Source: Gammaproteobacteria bacterium
GTDB lineage: Bacteria > Pseudomonadota > Gammaproteobacteria > Pseudomonadales > Halieaceae
Length of the DNA: 41,258 nucleotides
Reading direction: 5' to 3'
Assembly: GCA_024644535.1 (NCBI GenBank)
Contig: JAHEKX010000004.1
Location: forward strand, 1 to 41,258
Below, piece after piece: positions 7,062-16,373 of this stretch. Positions within the stretch are counted from its first letter, which is position 1. Every line of letters starts with the position of its first letter. A program made the position numbers and the translations under genes. The notes under the pieces were generated by a model. It saw nothing but the letters and a program-made list of their open reading frames with translations, ran no database searches and had not been told where the DNA came from.

Positions 7062-8255
7062 TTAAACCGTACCGCGGGGCTCGCGGGGCATACCCAGAGC
7101 GCGCTCAGCAATCAAGTTTCGTTGAATTTGGTTGGTGCCGCCGTAAATGGTATCGGCCCGCGTAAACAAAAATAGTGACTGCAGACGGTTCAACTCGTAG
7201 GGCGCGTCCGTTAAAAGCTCGCTTTCGGGGCCCAGCACATCCATGGCAAGTTTGCCCAAATTGCGGTGCCAAGATGCCCAGTACAGCTTGTAAATCATGG
7301 CTTCTTTTTGCAGCGAGCCGTCTTCGCCACCCGACATCATACGCATGCTGTTGTAGCGCATAATGCGCAAGCCAATGTGCGCATCCGCGAGCCTCTGACG
7401 AATAGAAGGGTCATTGGCTGCGCCATTTTCTTTGGCGATTTTGACGATGTCATCAAGCTCAGACTGAAACAGCATTTGTTGGCCAAGCGTCGATACCCCG
7501 CGCTCAAAACCCAAGAGTGCCATCGCCACACGCCAACCATCGCCTGGCGCACCCACGATATCACCCGCCGAACACACTGCGTCATCGAAAAAGACTTCGT
7601 TAAATTCTGCTGTGCCGGTTAACTGGGGAATGGGGCGAATGGTGACGCCCGGTTGGTCCATATCCACCAAGAAAAAGCCCAAACCTTTTTGGCCCGTGCT
7701 TGCGGGATCGGTTCTGGCCACAACAAAACAAAACTGGGACTCATGCGCTAGCGAGGTCCAAACTTTCTGGCCATTTAAAAGCCATTGCTTTGAGGCTTCA
7801 TCAAACTGCGCTTTGGTTTTTACGTTGGCCAAATCAGAGCCAGCACTTGGCTCCGAATACCCTTGGCACCACAAATCTTTACCTGCGCGAATACCCGGCA
7901 GATACTTTTCTTTTTGCTCGCCAGTGCCGTAGGCAATCAGGGTCGGTCCCACCAGGGTCTCGCCAATGTGTCCCATACGTCCGGGGCCGCCAGCGCGCGC
8001 GTATTCTTCGTTAAAGATCACTTGCTGCTCGATACTGCAACCGCGACCACCATATTCTTTAGGCCACCCTATCGCGGTCCAACCGCCCTCGGCTAGCTTT
8101 TTCTCCCAGGCTTTGCGCTCTGCAACAAAGCTGTGTTCATCACCGGGTCCACCGCGAAAACGAATAGGCTCGAAATCGCCACACAAGTTATTCGCTAACC
8201 AATTAGCAACTTCTTGCCTAAATTGTTCGTCTTCGGCACTGAAGGTCAACTTCAT
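7062..8255 (-). CDS. Acyl-CoA dehydrogenase, FadE30-like large type
   Basis: A 397-residue flavin acyl-CoA dehydrogenase. I place the start at the ATG at 8255 (MKLTFSAEDEQ), preceded by GGGAG; the open frame runs 60 codons further but overlaps the previous gene and is unlike the family. Landmarks are WPKEYGGRG, the substrate/FAD loop GYSEPSAGSDLANVKTKA, LNGQKVWTS, and the C-terminal IYGGTNQIQRNLIAERALG. At the position of the MCAD catalytic Glu (YEGT) it has Gly, as steroid-specific FadE proteins do. Stop and start of the two genes are arranged TGAGATG, so it is coupled to the 386-residue dehydrogenase upstream. Expected to act on a HIP-CoA intermediate; exact step uncertain. Confidence 0.8.
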   Translation of the reverse strand: MKLTFSAEDEQFRQEVANWLANNLCGDFEPIRFRGGPGDEHSFVAERKAWEKKLAEGGWTAIGWPKEYGGRGCSIEQQVIFNEEYARAGGPGRMGHIGETLVGPTLIAYGTGEQKEKYLPGIRAGKDLWCQGYSEPSAGSDLANVKTKAQFDEASKQWLLNGQKVWTSLAHESQFCFVVARTDPASTGQKGLGFFLVDMDQPGVTIRPIPQLTGTAEFNEVFFDDAVCSAGDIVGAPGDGWRVAMALLGFERGVSTLGQQMLFQSELDDIVKIAKENGAANDPSIRQRLADAHIGLRIMRYNSMRMMSGGEDGSLQKEAMIYKLYWASWHRNLGKLAMDVLGPESELLTDAPYELNRLQSLFLFTRADTIYGGTNQIQRNLIAERALGMPREPRGTV

Positions 8256-8256
8256 C

Positions 8257-9417
8257 TCAGCACTCTCCCGCCAGTAACATGTGTGCAATGCGCTCGCGGT
8301 GCTCTGCACCCGCGCCCAAGAAGGTCTCGGTGGCTTTTGCGCGCTTAAAATACAGCTGTATATCGTATTCCTCGGTAATACCAACGCCGCCAAATAGCTG
8401 AATACCACAGCCAGAAACAAAGAAAAACGCATCACTGCAATACGCTTTGCTCATACTGGCTGCTTCTGCTAATTGAGCTGCATCGTAACGGCCTTGAACC
8501 CACTCGTCGATCGCACAAGCCGCGTAATACACGATTGAACGCGAGGCTTCGACTTTTAGCATCATATCGGCGCATTTGTGTTTGACTGCCTGAAACGAGG
8601 CAATGGTGCGACCAAACTGCACGCGTTCTTGCAAGTAATCGACCGTCATATCTAAGCTTGCCTGCGAACCACCAAGTTGGTCGGCTGATACAAAGACCGA
8701 TAAAACGTCCAGCAACTGCGTCAACGCCTCGCCCGAGTTGCCAGGGCAGCCCAAACTTGCGGTAGCGGCGACGTTTACTTTATCAAGCGTTAACTCGGCT
8801 AACGGTCTGGTTTGATCCATCGTCGGCGTACGCTTGCGGCTTAGGCCCTCGGCATTCGTATCCACCAAAAACAAACCAACACCTTGCGAACCTTCAGAAC
8901 CCGGAGCACGTGCAGCAACCAATACCATATCAGCGCTGTGGCCATGGCTCACAAAACGGTAGGTACCCGACAATTCATAGCCCGAATCGGTAGGCGTTGC
9001 CGTTGCGGTCACCGCGTCGGCCGACCACTGTCTAGCCCGATCAATAACCGCTACCGTTGCGCTCTCGCCTGCCATCAACCGCGCAAAATACTCTGCCTGT
9101 TGTTTTTCGCCACCCCATTTAAGTAAGGCAGTAATAACCGCGGCAGTATCGGCAAATGGTGCATTAAATAAACGCATACCCATGCGCTCGAGTATGCCCA
9201 CCAACTCGACAAATCCCAGCCCCAAACCCTCGTGTGTCTCTGGAATCAGAATCGCTTGCCAATACATTTCTTGGCACAGGCGATCCCAAACCTGTGGGTC
9301 ATAGCCCAAATCGGTCTGCATTGACTCTCGGATGGCGGGTGCCGTTGATACCTCTGACAAAAAGGCGTCAGCGGTATCAAAGATCATGACCTGCTCTTCA
9401 GTAAACGCAAATTCCAT
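8257..9417 (-). CDS. Acyl-CoA dehydrogenase, partner-type subunit
   Basis: A 386-residue acyl-CoA dehydrogenase-family protein, complete from the ATG at 9417. It keeps the FAD-contact segment VQFGRTIASFQAVKHKCADM and the segment FGGVGITEEYDIQLYFKRA, but lacks the SEPxAGSD loop and the terminal GGTNQIQ motif of its neighbour. That division of motifs is what is seen in the alpha2beta2 steroid dehydrogenases (for example FadE26/27 or FadE31-33), in which two unlike subunits share the active sites. The adjacent 397-residue gene, one base away, is the obvious partner. Predicted role: dehydrogenation in C/D-ring or side-chain beta-oxidation. Confidence 0.8.
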   Translation of the reverse strand: MEFAFTEEQVMIFDTADAFLSEVSTAPAIRESMQTDLGYDPQVWDRLCQEMYWQAILIPETHEGLGLGFVELVGILERMGMRLFNAPFADTAAVITALLKWGGEKQQAEYFARLMAGESATVAVIDRARQWSADAVTATATPTDSGYELSGTYRFVSHGHSADMVLVAARAPGSEGSQGVGLFLVDTNAEGLSRKRTPTMDQTRPLAELTLDKVNVAATASLGCPGNSGEALTQLLDVLSVFVSADQLGGSQASLDMTVDYLQERVQFGRTIASFQAVKHKCADMMLKVEASRSIVYYAACAIDEWVQGRYDAAQLAEAASMSKAYCSDAFFFVSGCGIQLFGGVGITEEYDIQLYFKRAKATETFLGAGAEHRERIAHMLLAGEC

Positions 9418-9424
9418 CGTGTAC

Positions 9425-10312
9425 TTACGCTCCCCAGATTTTTTGTGCGGGTACTTCGGTCTTTAACAGTTGCTCGATCGCATCACCAACTTCCGCCGGC
9501 GCCCATCGGCTGCCTTTATCCACGCCCTGGGTGGTTCTCCAACCGTCGGCAATGCACAGACGGCCACCTTCCGCCTCAAGGACACGGCCAGTAAAATGAC
9601 CCGAGGCTTCAGAACACAACCAGGTAACCAAAGACGATACGTTTTCTGGTGCAAACGAATCAAAACCGCCATCTGCCGGCGCAGCCATACGCGCTGCCAT
9701 CTCAGGTACTGCTGTGGTCATGCCGGTTCGTGCCACCGGTGCAATTGCATTGGCCGTAATGCCATAACGTGCCAACTCGGCGGCTTGGTTCAGTGTTAAA
9801 GCGGCAATACCGGCTTTAGCCGCAGCATAGTTCGATTGGCCAATCGATCCCTGTAGGCCTGCGCCAGAGGTTGTATTAACAATGCGCCCTGAAACAGCCT
9901 CGCCCGTCTTGGCTAAATGCCGCCAATACTGAACGGCGTGCGAGGTAATACAGAAGTGACCTTTCAAGTGGACCGCCATAATGGTGTCCCACTCTTGCTC
10001 GGTCATCGAGGCGAACATACGATCGCGGTTAACGCCGGCGTTATTCACCACAGCGTGCAGTCCACCAAAGGTCTCGATGGCCTGTGATACCGCGCGCTGG
10101 CTGTCGGCGTAATTCGTAATGTCCGAGTCATTGATTGCGGCGCGGCCACCTGCTGCTTCGATCTCATCGACAACACCTTGTGCAGCCTGTAGATTAATGT
10201 CGTTCACAATCACGCAAGCGCCTTCCGACGCCAGCACTCGTGCGTGAGCTGCACCTAAACCACCACCGGCACCGGTAACTATTACGACTCTATCTTGGCA
10301 AATACCTGTCAT
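9425..10312 (-). CDS. SDR, hydroxyacyl-CoA dehydrogenase-like
   Basis: A 295-residue short-chain dehydrogenase. It has TGAGGGLG at 13-20, NNAG at 90-93, catalytic Ser149, Tyr162 and Lys166, and a C-terminal extension of about 45 residues beyond the ordinary SDR core. The segment NNAGVNRDRMF with NYAAAKAGIAALTL is the pattern of the (3R)-hydroxyacyl-CoA dehydrogenase domain of peroxisomal multifunctional enzyme 2. The mycobacterial counterparts I have in mind are Rv3548c and Rv3502c of the cholesterol regulons. It sits between the thiolase (9-base gap) and the acyl-CoA dehydrogenase pair (7-base gap), consistent with a beta-oxidation step on a steroid CoA ester. The precise substrate is not readable. 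Confidence 0.75.
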   Translation of the reverse strand: MTGICQDRVVIVTGAGGGLGAAHARVLASEGACVIVNDINLQAAQGVVDEIEAAGGRAAINDSDITNYADSQRAVSQAIETFGGLHAVVNNAGVNRDRMFASMTEQEWDTIMAVHLKGHFCITSHAVQYWRHLAKTGEAVSGRIVNTTSGAGLQGSIGQSNYAAAKAGIAALTLNQAAELARYGITANAIAPVARTGMTTAVPEMAARMAAPADGGFDSFAPENVSSLVTWLCSEASGHFTGRVLEAEGGRLCIADGWRTTQGVDKGSRWAPAEVGDAIEQLLKTEVPAQKIWGA

Positions 10313-10321
10313 CTTAAGACC

Positions 10322-11476
10322 TTATAACTTTTCCAGTATGGTTACATTGGCTTGGCCGCCACCTTCACACATTGTTTGTAATCCGTAGCGCACGTTACGA
10401 CGTTCCATTTCGTGCAACAGCGTCGTCATTAATTTGGTGCCGGTCGAACCCAGCGGGTGCCCCAAGGCAATCGCACCACCATTTACATTGGTTTGTTCAT
10501 GCGAATACCCGGTTTCTTGTAGCCAGGCCATGGGTACAGAGGCAAAGGCTTCGTTAATTTCTACCAAGCCAATATCATTCAAAGACATACCCGACTTTTT
10601 CATGGCGTATTCAGTGGCTGGAATAGGGGCGGTCAACATCCAGATCGGATCGGCAGCACGAACGCTCATGTGGGCAATGCGCGCACGAGGCGTTAGGTTA
10701 TAACGCTTCAAAGCTGCCTCTGACACAACCAAAACCGCTGACGACGCGTCACAGGTTTGGCTAGAAACCGCCGCTGTAATCGTACCGCCCTCCATTAAGG
10801 CAGCAAGCTCGGCCATTTTTTCCAGCGACGTTTCGCGCATGGTTTCGTCGTATTTCAGCTCGCCAAAAGGCACAATCTCGCGATCAAAATAACCGGCTTG
10901 AGTCGCAGCAATTCCGCGACGATGAGACTCTAGAGCAAAAGCCTCCATCGCTTGGCGGCTGATATTCCACTTGTCAGCGATCATTTGCGCCGAATTAAAC
11001 TGTGACACAGGCACATCACCGTAGCGCGCCTGCCAGCCGGTGCTGCCAGAGAATGGATTGTCAAAACCTAGGGGCTGCGCCGCCAACATAGCCGATGAAA
11101 TCGGAATCGACGACATGGTTTGTACGCCGCCGGCCACCACAACATCCATGGTGCCGGACATGACCGCCTGCGCCGCGAAATGAACGGCTTGCTGCGAACT
11201 GCCACACTGGCGATCTACTGTGGTCCCCGGCACTTCATCTGACAAACCCGCGGCCAACCAGCAAGTGCGTGCAATATCGCCGGCCAAAGGTCCAATGGTA
11301 TCGACACAACCAAAAATCACATCGTCGTATTCGTTATCGGGAATACCATTACGCTCGACAATAGCCTTGAGCACATGAGCACCCAAATCGGCACCGTGAA
11401 CTTGTGCGAGCGACCCGCGACGGCGTCCTGTGGGCGACCGAACGGCGTCGACGATATAGGCTTGAGGTGTAGACAT
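10322..11476 (-). CDS. fadA6: Thiolase, FadA6-like
   Basis: A 384-residue thiolase. The acyl-accepting Cys91 lies in DRQCGSSQQ, His340 in GGAIALGHPLGSTGT, and the general-base Cys370 in TMCEGGGQAN, so the active-site set is complete. It belongs to the degradative acetyl-CoA acyltransferase group by length and by EINEAFASVP. In steroid degraders the thiolase linked to ipdAB is FadA6, which trims the last ring-derived CoA ester to smaller acyl-CoAs. Its position among the acyl-CoA dehydrogenase genes with 9-12-base gaps supports a shared transcript and that role. Confidence 0.82.
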   Translation of the reverse strand: MSTPQAYIVDAVRSPTGRRRGSLAQVHGADLGAHVLKAIVERNGIPDNEYDDVIFGCVDTIGPLAGDIARTCWLAAGLSDEVPGTTVDRQCGSSQQAVHFAAQAVMSGTMDVVVAGGVQTMSSIPISSAMLAAQPLGFDNPFSGSTGWQARYGDVPVSQFNSAQMIADKWNISRQAMEAFALESHRRGIAATQAGYFDREIVPFGELKYDETMRETSLEKMAELAALMEGGTITAAVSSQTCDASSAVLVVSEAALKRYNLTPRARIAHMSVRAADPIWMLTAPIPATEYAMKKSGMSLNDIGLVEINEAFASVPMAWLQETGYSHEQTNVNGGAIALGHPLGSTGTKLMTTLLHEMERRNVRYGLQTMCEGGGQANVTILEKL

Positions 11477-11488
11477 AATAAGTTCCTT

Positions 11489-12589
11489 TTATGCCGCAGC
11501 GCTGTCGCTGTGGTCGATGTAACGCTTACCGAATGTAAACTCAGGGCCCAATAGGGCATTGGGTTGCAGCAACCATTCATGAATACGGTTTTTATGAAAT
11601 CCTGCATCGCCCCACTCTTTTGCTAAAGCCCAGGCACGCTTGACCCAAATATGTAGGTCGCATTCCCAGGTATAACCCATGGCGCCATGCACCTGAGTAG
11701 CGTTCCGAGCACTTAATTCGGCCGCCGAACCCGCCGCCGTTTTGGCATGACTGACCGCCCAGTCAGCACGCTGCGGTGCCACACCAACAGTATAGGCAGC
11801 GCGATAGACAACAGGCTTAGCAAATTCAATTTGTACGGCACAATCGGCCATTAAATGTTTAACGGCCTGGTTAGTCCCAATTGCCTTGCCAAACTGCTCG
11901 CGTGTTGCAGAATAATCAACCGCCTGCTGGACCATGGCCTGGGCCAAGCCCAACAGCTGGGCCGCGGCTGCCAGTGCTCCGCGGTTCAGCGTAGCGCGCT
12001 GCAAGCCGGCACCCACTTCACCCTCGGCCACACGCGTTTTACGCGAAGGCGCCCAATCAACTTTCTGTAACCGGCGACTGGGATCTACGCTTTTTAAAGC
12101 AGTGAACTTAAGATCTGATTTAGGCACCAAATGCACATCATTGCCGTTGGCTAGTAACATCCAGTCTTTGCGATGCGCAAAATTACTGTAGGGGTTAATA
12201 ATATGGGCGCAACCGACGCGAATGTCACCCGCAGCCACACCCCCCAACAATTCTTGTACTTGATCGGTGTGTTGTCCCGACGCTAACAGATCGCTTAACA
12301 AGCCACCTGCCACCACCGCATCTTCAACAATCGATTCAGGCAGGGCTGCTTTACCACAGGCATCGGCTAGCAAAACAAAATCCACCAAATCCATGCCCAA
12401 TCCGCCGCACGATTCTGGCACGAGTAACGAGTTCATACCCATTTCGTTGAGCATATTTAGCATGTCGCCGTTTTCGCCTGAATCGCCGGTCCAGCGCTCA
12501 CGAATCGAGGCTGTGGTGACCTCGTTCTCAAGCATTGATCCGACCGAGTCACGGAAAGCCAGCTGATCGTCTGTAAATGTAAAATCCAT
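11489..12589 (-). CDS. Acyl-CoA dehydrogenase, short partner-type subunit
   Basis: A 366-residue acyl-CoA dehydrogenase-like protein. It has the N-terminal helices and VPESCGGLGMDLVDFV, then a reduced middle domain without the SEPxAGSD loop. The C-terminal domain retains TREQFGKAIGTNQAVKHLMA and VHGAMGYTWECDLHIWVKRA. The shortened middle suggests a non-self-sufficient beta-like subunit, as in FadE32/33-type proteins. The gene for a full-sized dehydrogenase lies 11 bases upstream and is the likely partner. Likely part of the C/D-ring CoA-ester oxidation; no more precise step can be assigned. Confidence 0.78.
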   Translation of the reverse strand: MDFTFTDDQLAFRDSVGSMLENEVTTASIRERWTGDSGENGDMLNMLNEMGMNSLLVPESCGGLGMDLVDFVLLADACGKAALPESIVEDAVVAGGLLSDLLASGQHTDQVQELLGGVAAGDIRVGCAHIINPYSNFAHRKDWMLLANGNDVHLVPKSDLKFTALKSVDPSRRLQKVDWAPSRKTRVAEGEVGAGLQRATLNRGALAAAAQLLGLAQAMVQQAVDYSATREQFGKAIGTNQAVKHLMADCAVQIEFAKPVVYRAAYTVGVAPQRADWAVSHAKTAAGSAAELSARNATQVHGAMGYTWECDLHIWVKRAWALAKEWGDAGFHKNRIHEWLLQPNALLGPEFTFGKRYIDHSDSAAA

Positions 12590-12600
12590 AATTCTCGACC

Positions 12601-13767
12601 TTATTTACGCGGCATTCCGAGCATGCGCTCGGCAATGATATTGCGTTGAATTTCGTTCGTGCCCGCGTAAATTGGACCAGACTGACTAAACAAGAAGCCA
12701 TCCAGCCAAGTGCCAAGCTCGGCATGGTCCTCTGCTGTTTCTGGCTCAATCTCGGCGCGTGCGCCCAGCAAACTCAGCGCCGTCTCGTGAATACGAATAT
12801 CCAATTCCGACCAGAATATTTTGTTACACGACGACTCGGCGCCGATATGACCTCCGGCCACAAGCCTGGACGCTGTTTGGTAAGTAGATAAGGCGTAAGC
12901 TTCCGCATCCATGTAGCAGCGAACCACGGAATCTTCAATCGACAAGTCCAAGATATCGTTGCGGCGTTTGCGGTACAGCTCAACCAAACGGCGTGATGCC
13001 TGCTGGAAACGCGCTGGCGATCGAAGCATTAACCCGCGCTCGAAGCCGGCGGTAGACATGGCAATTTGCCAGCCCTGATTTTCACCGCCAAGCAAGTTAA
13101 AATCCGATACTCGCACGTCGTCGAAGAAAATTTCGGCAAACCCGGGCAAACCGTTTAATTGCTCAATCGGGCGCACCGTAACGCCGGGAGAATCCAAGGG
13201 CACTAAAATAAACGATAAGCCATGGTGACGGCTTGACTCGGGATCAGTCCGGAACAAACCAAAAGCATAGTCGGCAAATACCGCTCGCGTTGACCAAATC
13301 TTTTGGCCATTGATCACGTAGTCATCGCCATCTCGGTCTGCACGGCAGCGAATGGCGGCCATATCTGAGCCCGCATTTGGCTCTGACCAAGCTTGCGCCC
13401 AGATTTCTTCACCACTGGCCATCGCACTGATAAAACGCTCTTTTTGCGCCTCGGTGCCATACTCCATTAGGGTCGGCCCCAACAAAAATATGCCATTTTG
13501 GTTCACACGCAGCGGTGCCCCTGCACGGTAATACTCTTCCTCGAAAATAAGCCACTCGATCAGGTCGCACGCTCGGCCACCATACTCTTTAGGCCAAGTC
13601 ACCATACCCCAGTTACCCGCGGCCAGTGTTTTTTCCCATTGACGGTGCTGCTCGAACCCTTCGGCAGTATCGAACGAAGCCAGCTTTTTAGCAGGCACAT
13701 GTGCCGCCAACCAAGCACGAACTTCTTCTCTAAACTGAGTTTGGCTTGGCGTGTACAGTAAATCCAT
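12601..13767 (-). CDS. Acyl-CoA dehydrogenase, large type
   Basis: A 388-residue acyl-CoA dehydrogenase, starting at the ATG at 13767 with GAGG 9 bases before; the TTG at 13773 lies too close to that site. It carries WPKEYGGRACDLIEW, AWSEPNAGSDMAAIRC, INGQKIWSTRAVFADYAF, and IYAGTNEIQRNIIAERMLG. Where MCAD has its catalytic Glu (YEGT) it has Ala, so catalysis would depend on another Glu or on the partner subunit. It pairs with the shorter 366-residue subunit downstream, giving a second heteromeric dehydrogenase in the same operon. Confidence 0.8.
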   Translation of the reverse strand: MDLLYTPSQTQFREEVRAWLAAHVPAKKLASFDTAEGFEQHRQWEKTLAAGNWGMVTWPKEYGGRACDLIEWLIFEEEYYRAGAPLRVNQNGIFLLGPTLMEYGTEAQKERFISAMASGEEIWAQAWSEPNAGSDMAAIRCRADRDGDDYVINGQKIWSTRAVFADYAFGLFRTDPESSRHHGLSFILVPLDSPGVTVRPIEQLNGLPGFAEIFFDDVRVSDFNLLGGENQGWQIAMSTAGFERGLMLRSPARFQQASRRLVELYRKRRNDILDLSIEDSVVRCYMDAEAYALSTYQTASRLVAGGHIGAESSCNKIFWSELDIRIHETALSLLGARAEIEPETAEDHAELGTWLDGFLFSQSGPIYAGTNEIQRNIIAERMLGMPRK

Positions 13768-13784
13768 CCCCAACGACCTCGTGC

Positions 13785-14654
13785 TTAATCTTCTTTTTTG
13801 TTTTCGCGTGCCATGGCTTTCGCGTCATAACCACCCAGTTTGTCACCCGACACCAAGTCGTTGTGTGCATGGGTAAAGTGATGCCACGCAAAGACAGCAT
13901 CCATGCCGGTACGCTTGCCCTGCAAATCTTCGATATGGTTAATGGCTTGTTTGGTCAATGCCAAGCCCAAGCGGGGCATAGCACCGACCTTTTGGGCCAA
14001 GGCTTTCACGTCTTCAGCCAGCGATTCACGGGTGGAGATGCGGTTAACCATACCCATTTGATACGCGCGCTCGGCTGACATTTTTTCGCCAGTGAACAAA
14101 AACTCTTTGGCAATGCGAGGGTTTAGCTCGAAAGGATGAGCGAAATACTCCACTCCGGGAATACCCATGCGAACCACAGGATCCGAGAAGAACGCGTCGT
14201 CCGTCGCAACAATTAAGTCACACACCCAAGCCAGCATTAAACCACCCGCAATACAGGCACCCTGCACCGCAGCAATCGTAGGCTTTGGAATCTCTCGCCA
14301 GCGGCGACACATACCCAAATACGCTTCGGCTTCGCGCACATATAAGTACTCGCCGCCTTCTTTATTCGAGTGGTCGTACCACATGGTCACGCGATCTTGA
14401 GGCAGGTGCACATCACGCCCCGGCGTACCAATGTCATGACCGGCCGAAAAGTGTTTGCCTTCGCCACGCAAAACAATCACTTTGACGTCATCGTCAGCGA
14501 CCGCTTTACGAAACGCGGCATCCAGCTCGTACGTCATTTTGCCGTTTTGCGCATTGTTGTACTCAGGCCGCGCCATAGTCACATAAGCGACGCTCTCCTC
14601 GACCTCGTATTTGACCGTGGGTGCGTCGTAATCGAACTCTGGTTTATCCGCCAT
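13785..14654 (-). CDS. Enoyl-CoA hydratase/isomerase family (crotonase)
   Basis: A 289-residue crotonase-fold protein. The start at the ATG at 14654 follows AGGAG closely; the open frame extends 42 codons upstream into ipdB but without family similarity. The oxyanion-hole segments are GKHFSAGHDIGTPGRD and GACIAGGLMLAWVCDLIVA. At the place of the second catalytic Glu the sequence reads DPVVRMGIPGVEYF. It is longer than EchA20 and differs from the 250-residue EchA20-like protein at 26709-27461, so the two probably act on different intermediates. Between ipdB and a dehydrogenase pair, it plausibly hydrates an enoyl-CoA made by the FadE proteins. Confidence 0.78.
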   Translation of the reverse strand: MADKPEFDYDAPTVKYEVEESVAYVTMARPEYNNAQNGKMTYELDAAFRKAVADDDVKVIVLRGEGKHFSAGHDIGTPGRDVHLPQDRVTMWYDHSNKEGGEYLYVREAEAYLGMCRRWREIPKPTIAAVQGACIAGGLMLAWVCDLIVATDDAFFSDPVVRMGIPGVEYFAHPFELNPRIAKEFLFTGEKMSAERAYQMGMVNRISTRESLAEDVKALAQKVGAMPRLGLALTKQAINHIEDLQGKRTGMDAVFAWHHFTHAHNDLVSGDKLGGYDAKAMARENKKED

Positions 14655-14667
14655 GATGTCTCCTGCC

Positions 14668-15474
14668 TTAGCCGCGACGGTCGCCGGGCGGGTTATCTTT
14701 AAGTTGTTTGGCTCGCGCATCCAGCGGGTCCAGCTCTGCAATAATAGCAAGCTGTTCATCACTCGGCGCGGGCGTGACACCCAAGTTATCGATTACCGCC
14801 AATTCAAACCCCGTATTGTCTCGCACCTCTTGCTCGGTAACCCCAGGGTGCAGACTCACAATGCGCATTTGGTGATTAGGGCCATTAAAATCCATGACGC
14901 ACAAATCGGTAATAACAGTGCGAACATCGATATCATCTAAGCTATAGCCCTTGGGTAAACGATCGGGATTATAACCAATAGAACCCACCACATCGCACTC
15001 GCCTTCTACAAATACGCGTGTCGAATGCTTGGGCACAAAGAAAGAGTTGCCGTGTGAAATCGAGTTACCAGGGAAGCCACGCACACCCAGCAACTGCACC
15101 TTAGGCTGCTGGTAAGTGCCGCCTAAGGCCGAAATATTAGCCTGCCCAAAGCGGTCGATTTGGCTTGGCCCCACCATGGCGTGACGCTTACCACTCCATA
15201 AGTTGTCAAACACCGCGCGAAAACCAAGCCAAGTCTCGTTGGCCTGACCCGCGTGGCTTTTCATACCCGATACAGGGTTTGGCTTTGACAGCAAATACGA
15301 CTGACTGTCGGTCATCATAAGGTCGGGATTGGTCGTACTCATCGCCAAACTGGCTGCCAGGCGCGGCAATAAGCCAATGCCGGTTGCTAGGACTTCACCT
15401 TCGTTATCGAACACCCGCGAGGCGGCAACGACCATCAGTTCTGCCAAGCTGTAGCTTGAGGCTGCTTCACTCAT
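14668..15474 (-). CDS. ipdB: IpdB, beta subunit of the CoA-transferase-fold ring hydrolase
   Basis: A 268-residue class I CoA-transferase beta-type subunit. The stretch EVLATGIGLLPRLAASLA stands where true CoA transferases carry the SENG catalytic glutamate motif, so that Glu is absent, as in IpdB. DPDRLPKGYSLDDIDVRTVI-like spacing is replaced here by NPDRLPKGYSLDDIDVRTV, followed by VSLHPGVTEQEVRDNTGF, both usual for the fold. With IpdA it would form the enzyme that hydrolytically opens the last steroid ring (COCHEA-CoA hydrolase in Mycobacterium and Rhodococcus). Gene order ipdA-ipdB with an 11-base gap is the standard one. Confidence 0.85.
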   Translation of the reverse strand: MSEAASSYSLAELMVVAASRVFDNEGEVLATGIGLLPRLAASLAMSTTNPDLMMTDSQSYLLSKPNPVSGMKSHAGQANETWLGFRAVFDNLWSGKRHAMVGPSQIDRFGQANISALGGTYQQPKVQLLGVRGFPGNSISHGNSFFVPKHSTRVFVEGECDVVGSIGYNPDRLPKGYSLDDIDVRTVITDLCVMDFNGPNHQMRIVSLHPGVTEQEVRDNTGFELAVIDNLGVTPAPSDEQLAIIAELDPLDARAKQLKDNPPGDRRG

Positions 15475-15485
15475 TGTCTTACTCC

Positions 15486-16373
15486 TTAATACGCGGGCAA
15501 AGGCAATGCTTGGATTGTGCCCAAACCGCCAACAGCTGCTTGATATTCGTCTTCCGTTTTACCGCGCACGTGGACATCTAGATACGCATCAAACTCCCCC
15601 GCACCAACGGCTTCACCGTAGGCTTTAAAGTGCTTCACATCAAAACCGTATAAAGGATCAGATGAGCTTGGATGCGCCCCACCGGGAATATGTACCACGG
15701 ATTGCGTATGACAACGCTCCCAGAAGACAGATCGGGCCACCGCCGGATCGGCAAAATGCTCTGTCGCGACGACTTCGTCGCATGACACGATAGTGTGCTT
15801 TGCCGCACGCGCAAACAAGTCGTCCATGTAGACGTCGGGGCTGGCAACCTCGCACACGCCGCGCTCATCACAGCGTGTCGCATGAATAAGAGCCACATCC
15901 ATGTTCAGAGCCGGCATTGCAACCCATTCTTTTTCGTCGTACGGACTATCAATGACTTTCAGCTCAGGGTTGCGAGCCACCACATCCGTACCCAAACCGA
16001 CGTTTGTAGGAATAAACGGGATTCTCCAGGAAGCCGCGCGCAAACCTTGTAACATCATGCCCTCGTCAATCTCTAGCACCTCGATCGCACCGCTTTGACG
16101 CGCCACTCGAAACCCAGGCTCCAAGGGCATAAAGTCGAGCGACACAAAAGCAAAAACTACTTTTCTAACCTTGCCCGCAGCGCACAACATACCCACATCG
16201 GCGCCGCCGTAAGCAACAACAGTCAGGTCGGTGACATCTGAACGCATTAACTCGCGTACCAAAGCCATCGGCTTGCGGCGAGGGCCCCAACCCCCAATAC
16301 CAATGGTCATGCCGCTTTTTATCGAAGCAATGGCTTCGGCGGCTGTTTGCAATTTATTCATAAAGCACAGCAT
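15486..16373 (-). CDS. ipdA: IpdA, alpha subunit of the CoA-transferase-fold ring hydrolase
   Basis: A 295-residue CoA-transferase alpha-type subunit. SGMTIGIGGWGPRRKPMALV and RSDVTDLTVVAYGGADVGML match remembered mycobacterial IpdA nearly residue by residue. The DEGM motif at 103-106 contains a Glu (104) in the region where the essential Glu of IpdA has been placed. It is the first gene of the roughly 12-kb minus-strand run and diverges from fadD3. The ATG at 16373 has only a weak upstream GTAG; an ATG at 16361 (MNKLQT) is an alternative and would give 291 residues, closer to the usual 292. Confidence 0.86.
   Translation of the reverse strand: MLCFMNKLQTAAEAIASIKSGMTIGIGGWGPRRKPMALVRELMRSDVTDLTVVAYGGADVGMLCAAGKVRKVVFAFVSLDFMPLEPGFRVARQSGAIEVLEIDEGMMLQGLRAASWRIPFIPTNVGLGTDVVARNPELKVIDSPYDEKEWVAMPALNMDVALIHATRCDERGVCEVASPDVYMDDLFARAAKHTIVSCDEVVATEHFADPAVARSVFWERCHTQSVVHIPGGAHPSSSDPLYGFDVKHFKAYGEAVGAGEFDAYLDVHVRGKTEDEYQAAVGGLGTIQALPLPAY

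Noticed and set aside
8256-8435. 60-codon N-terminal extension of the acyl-CoA dehydrogenase at 7062, with a hydrophobic start resembling a signal peptide
   Set aside because: It overlaps the upstream gene, and the family start MKLTFSAEDEQ with its own GGGAG site begins at 8255; the hydrophobic look is a frame-shift artefact of the overlapping gene.
14655-14780. 42-codon N-terminal extension of the crotonase
   Set aside because: Overlaps the end of ipdB and has no similarity to the family; AGGAG lies right before the ATG at 14654.
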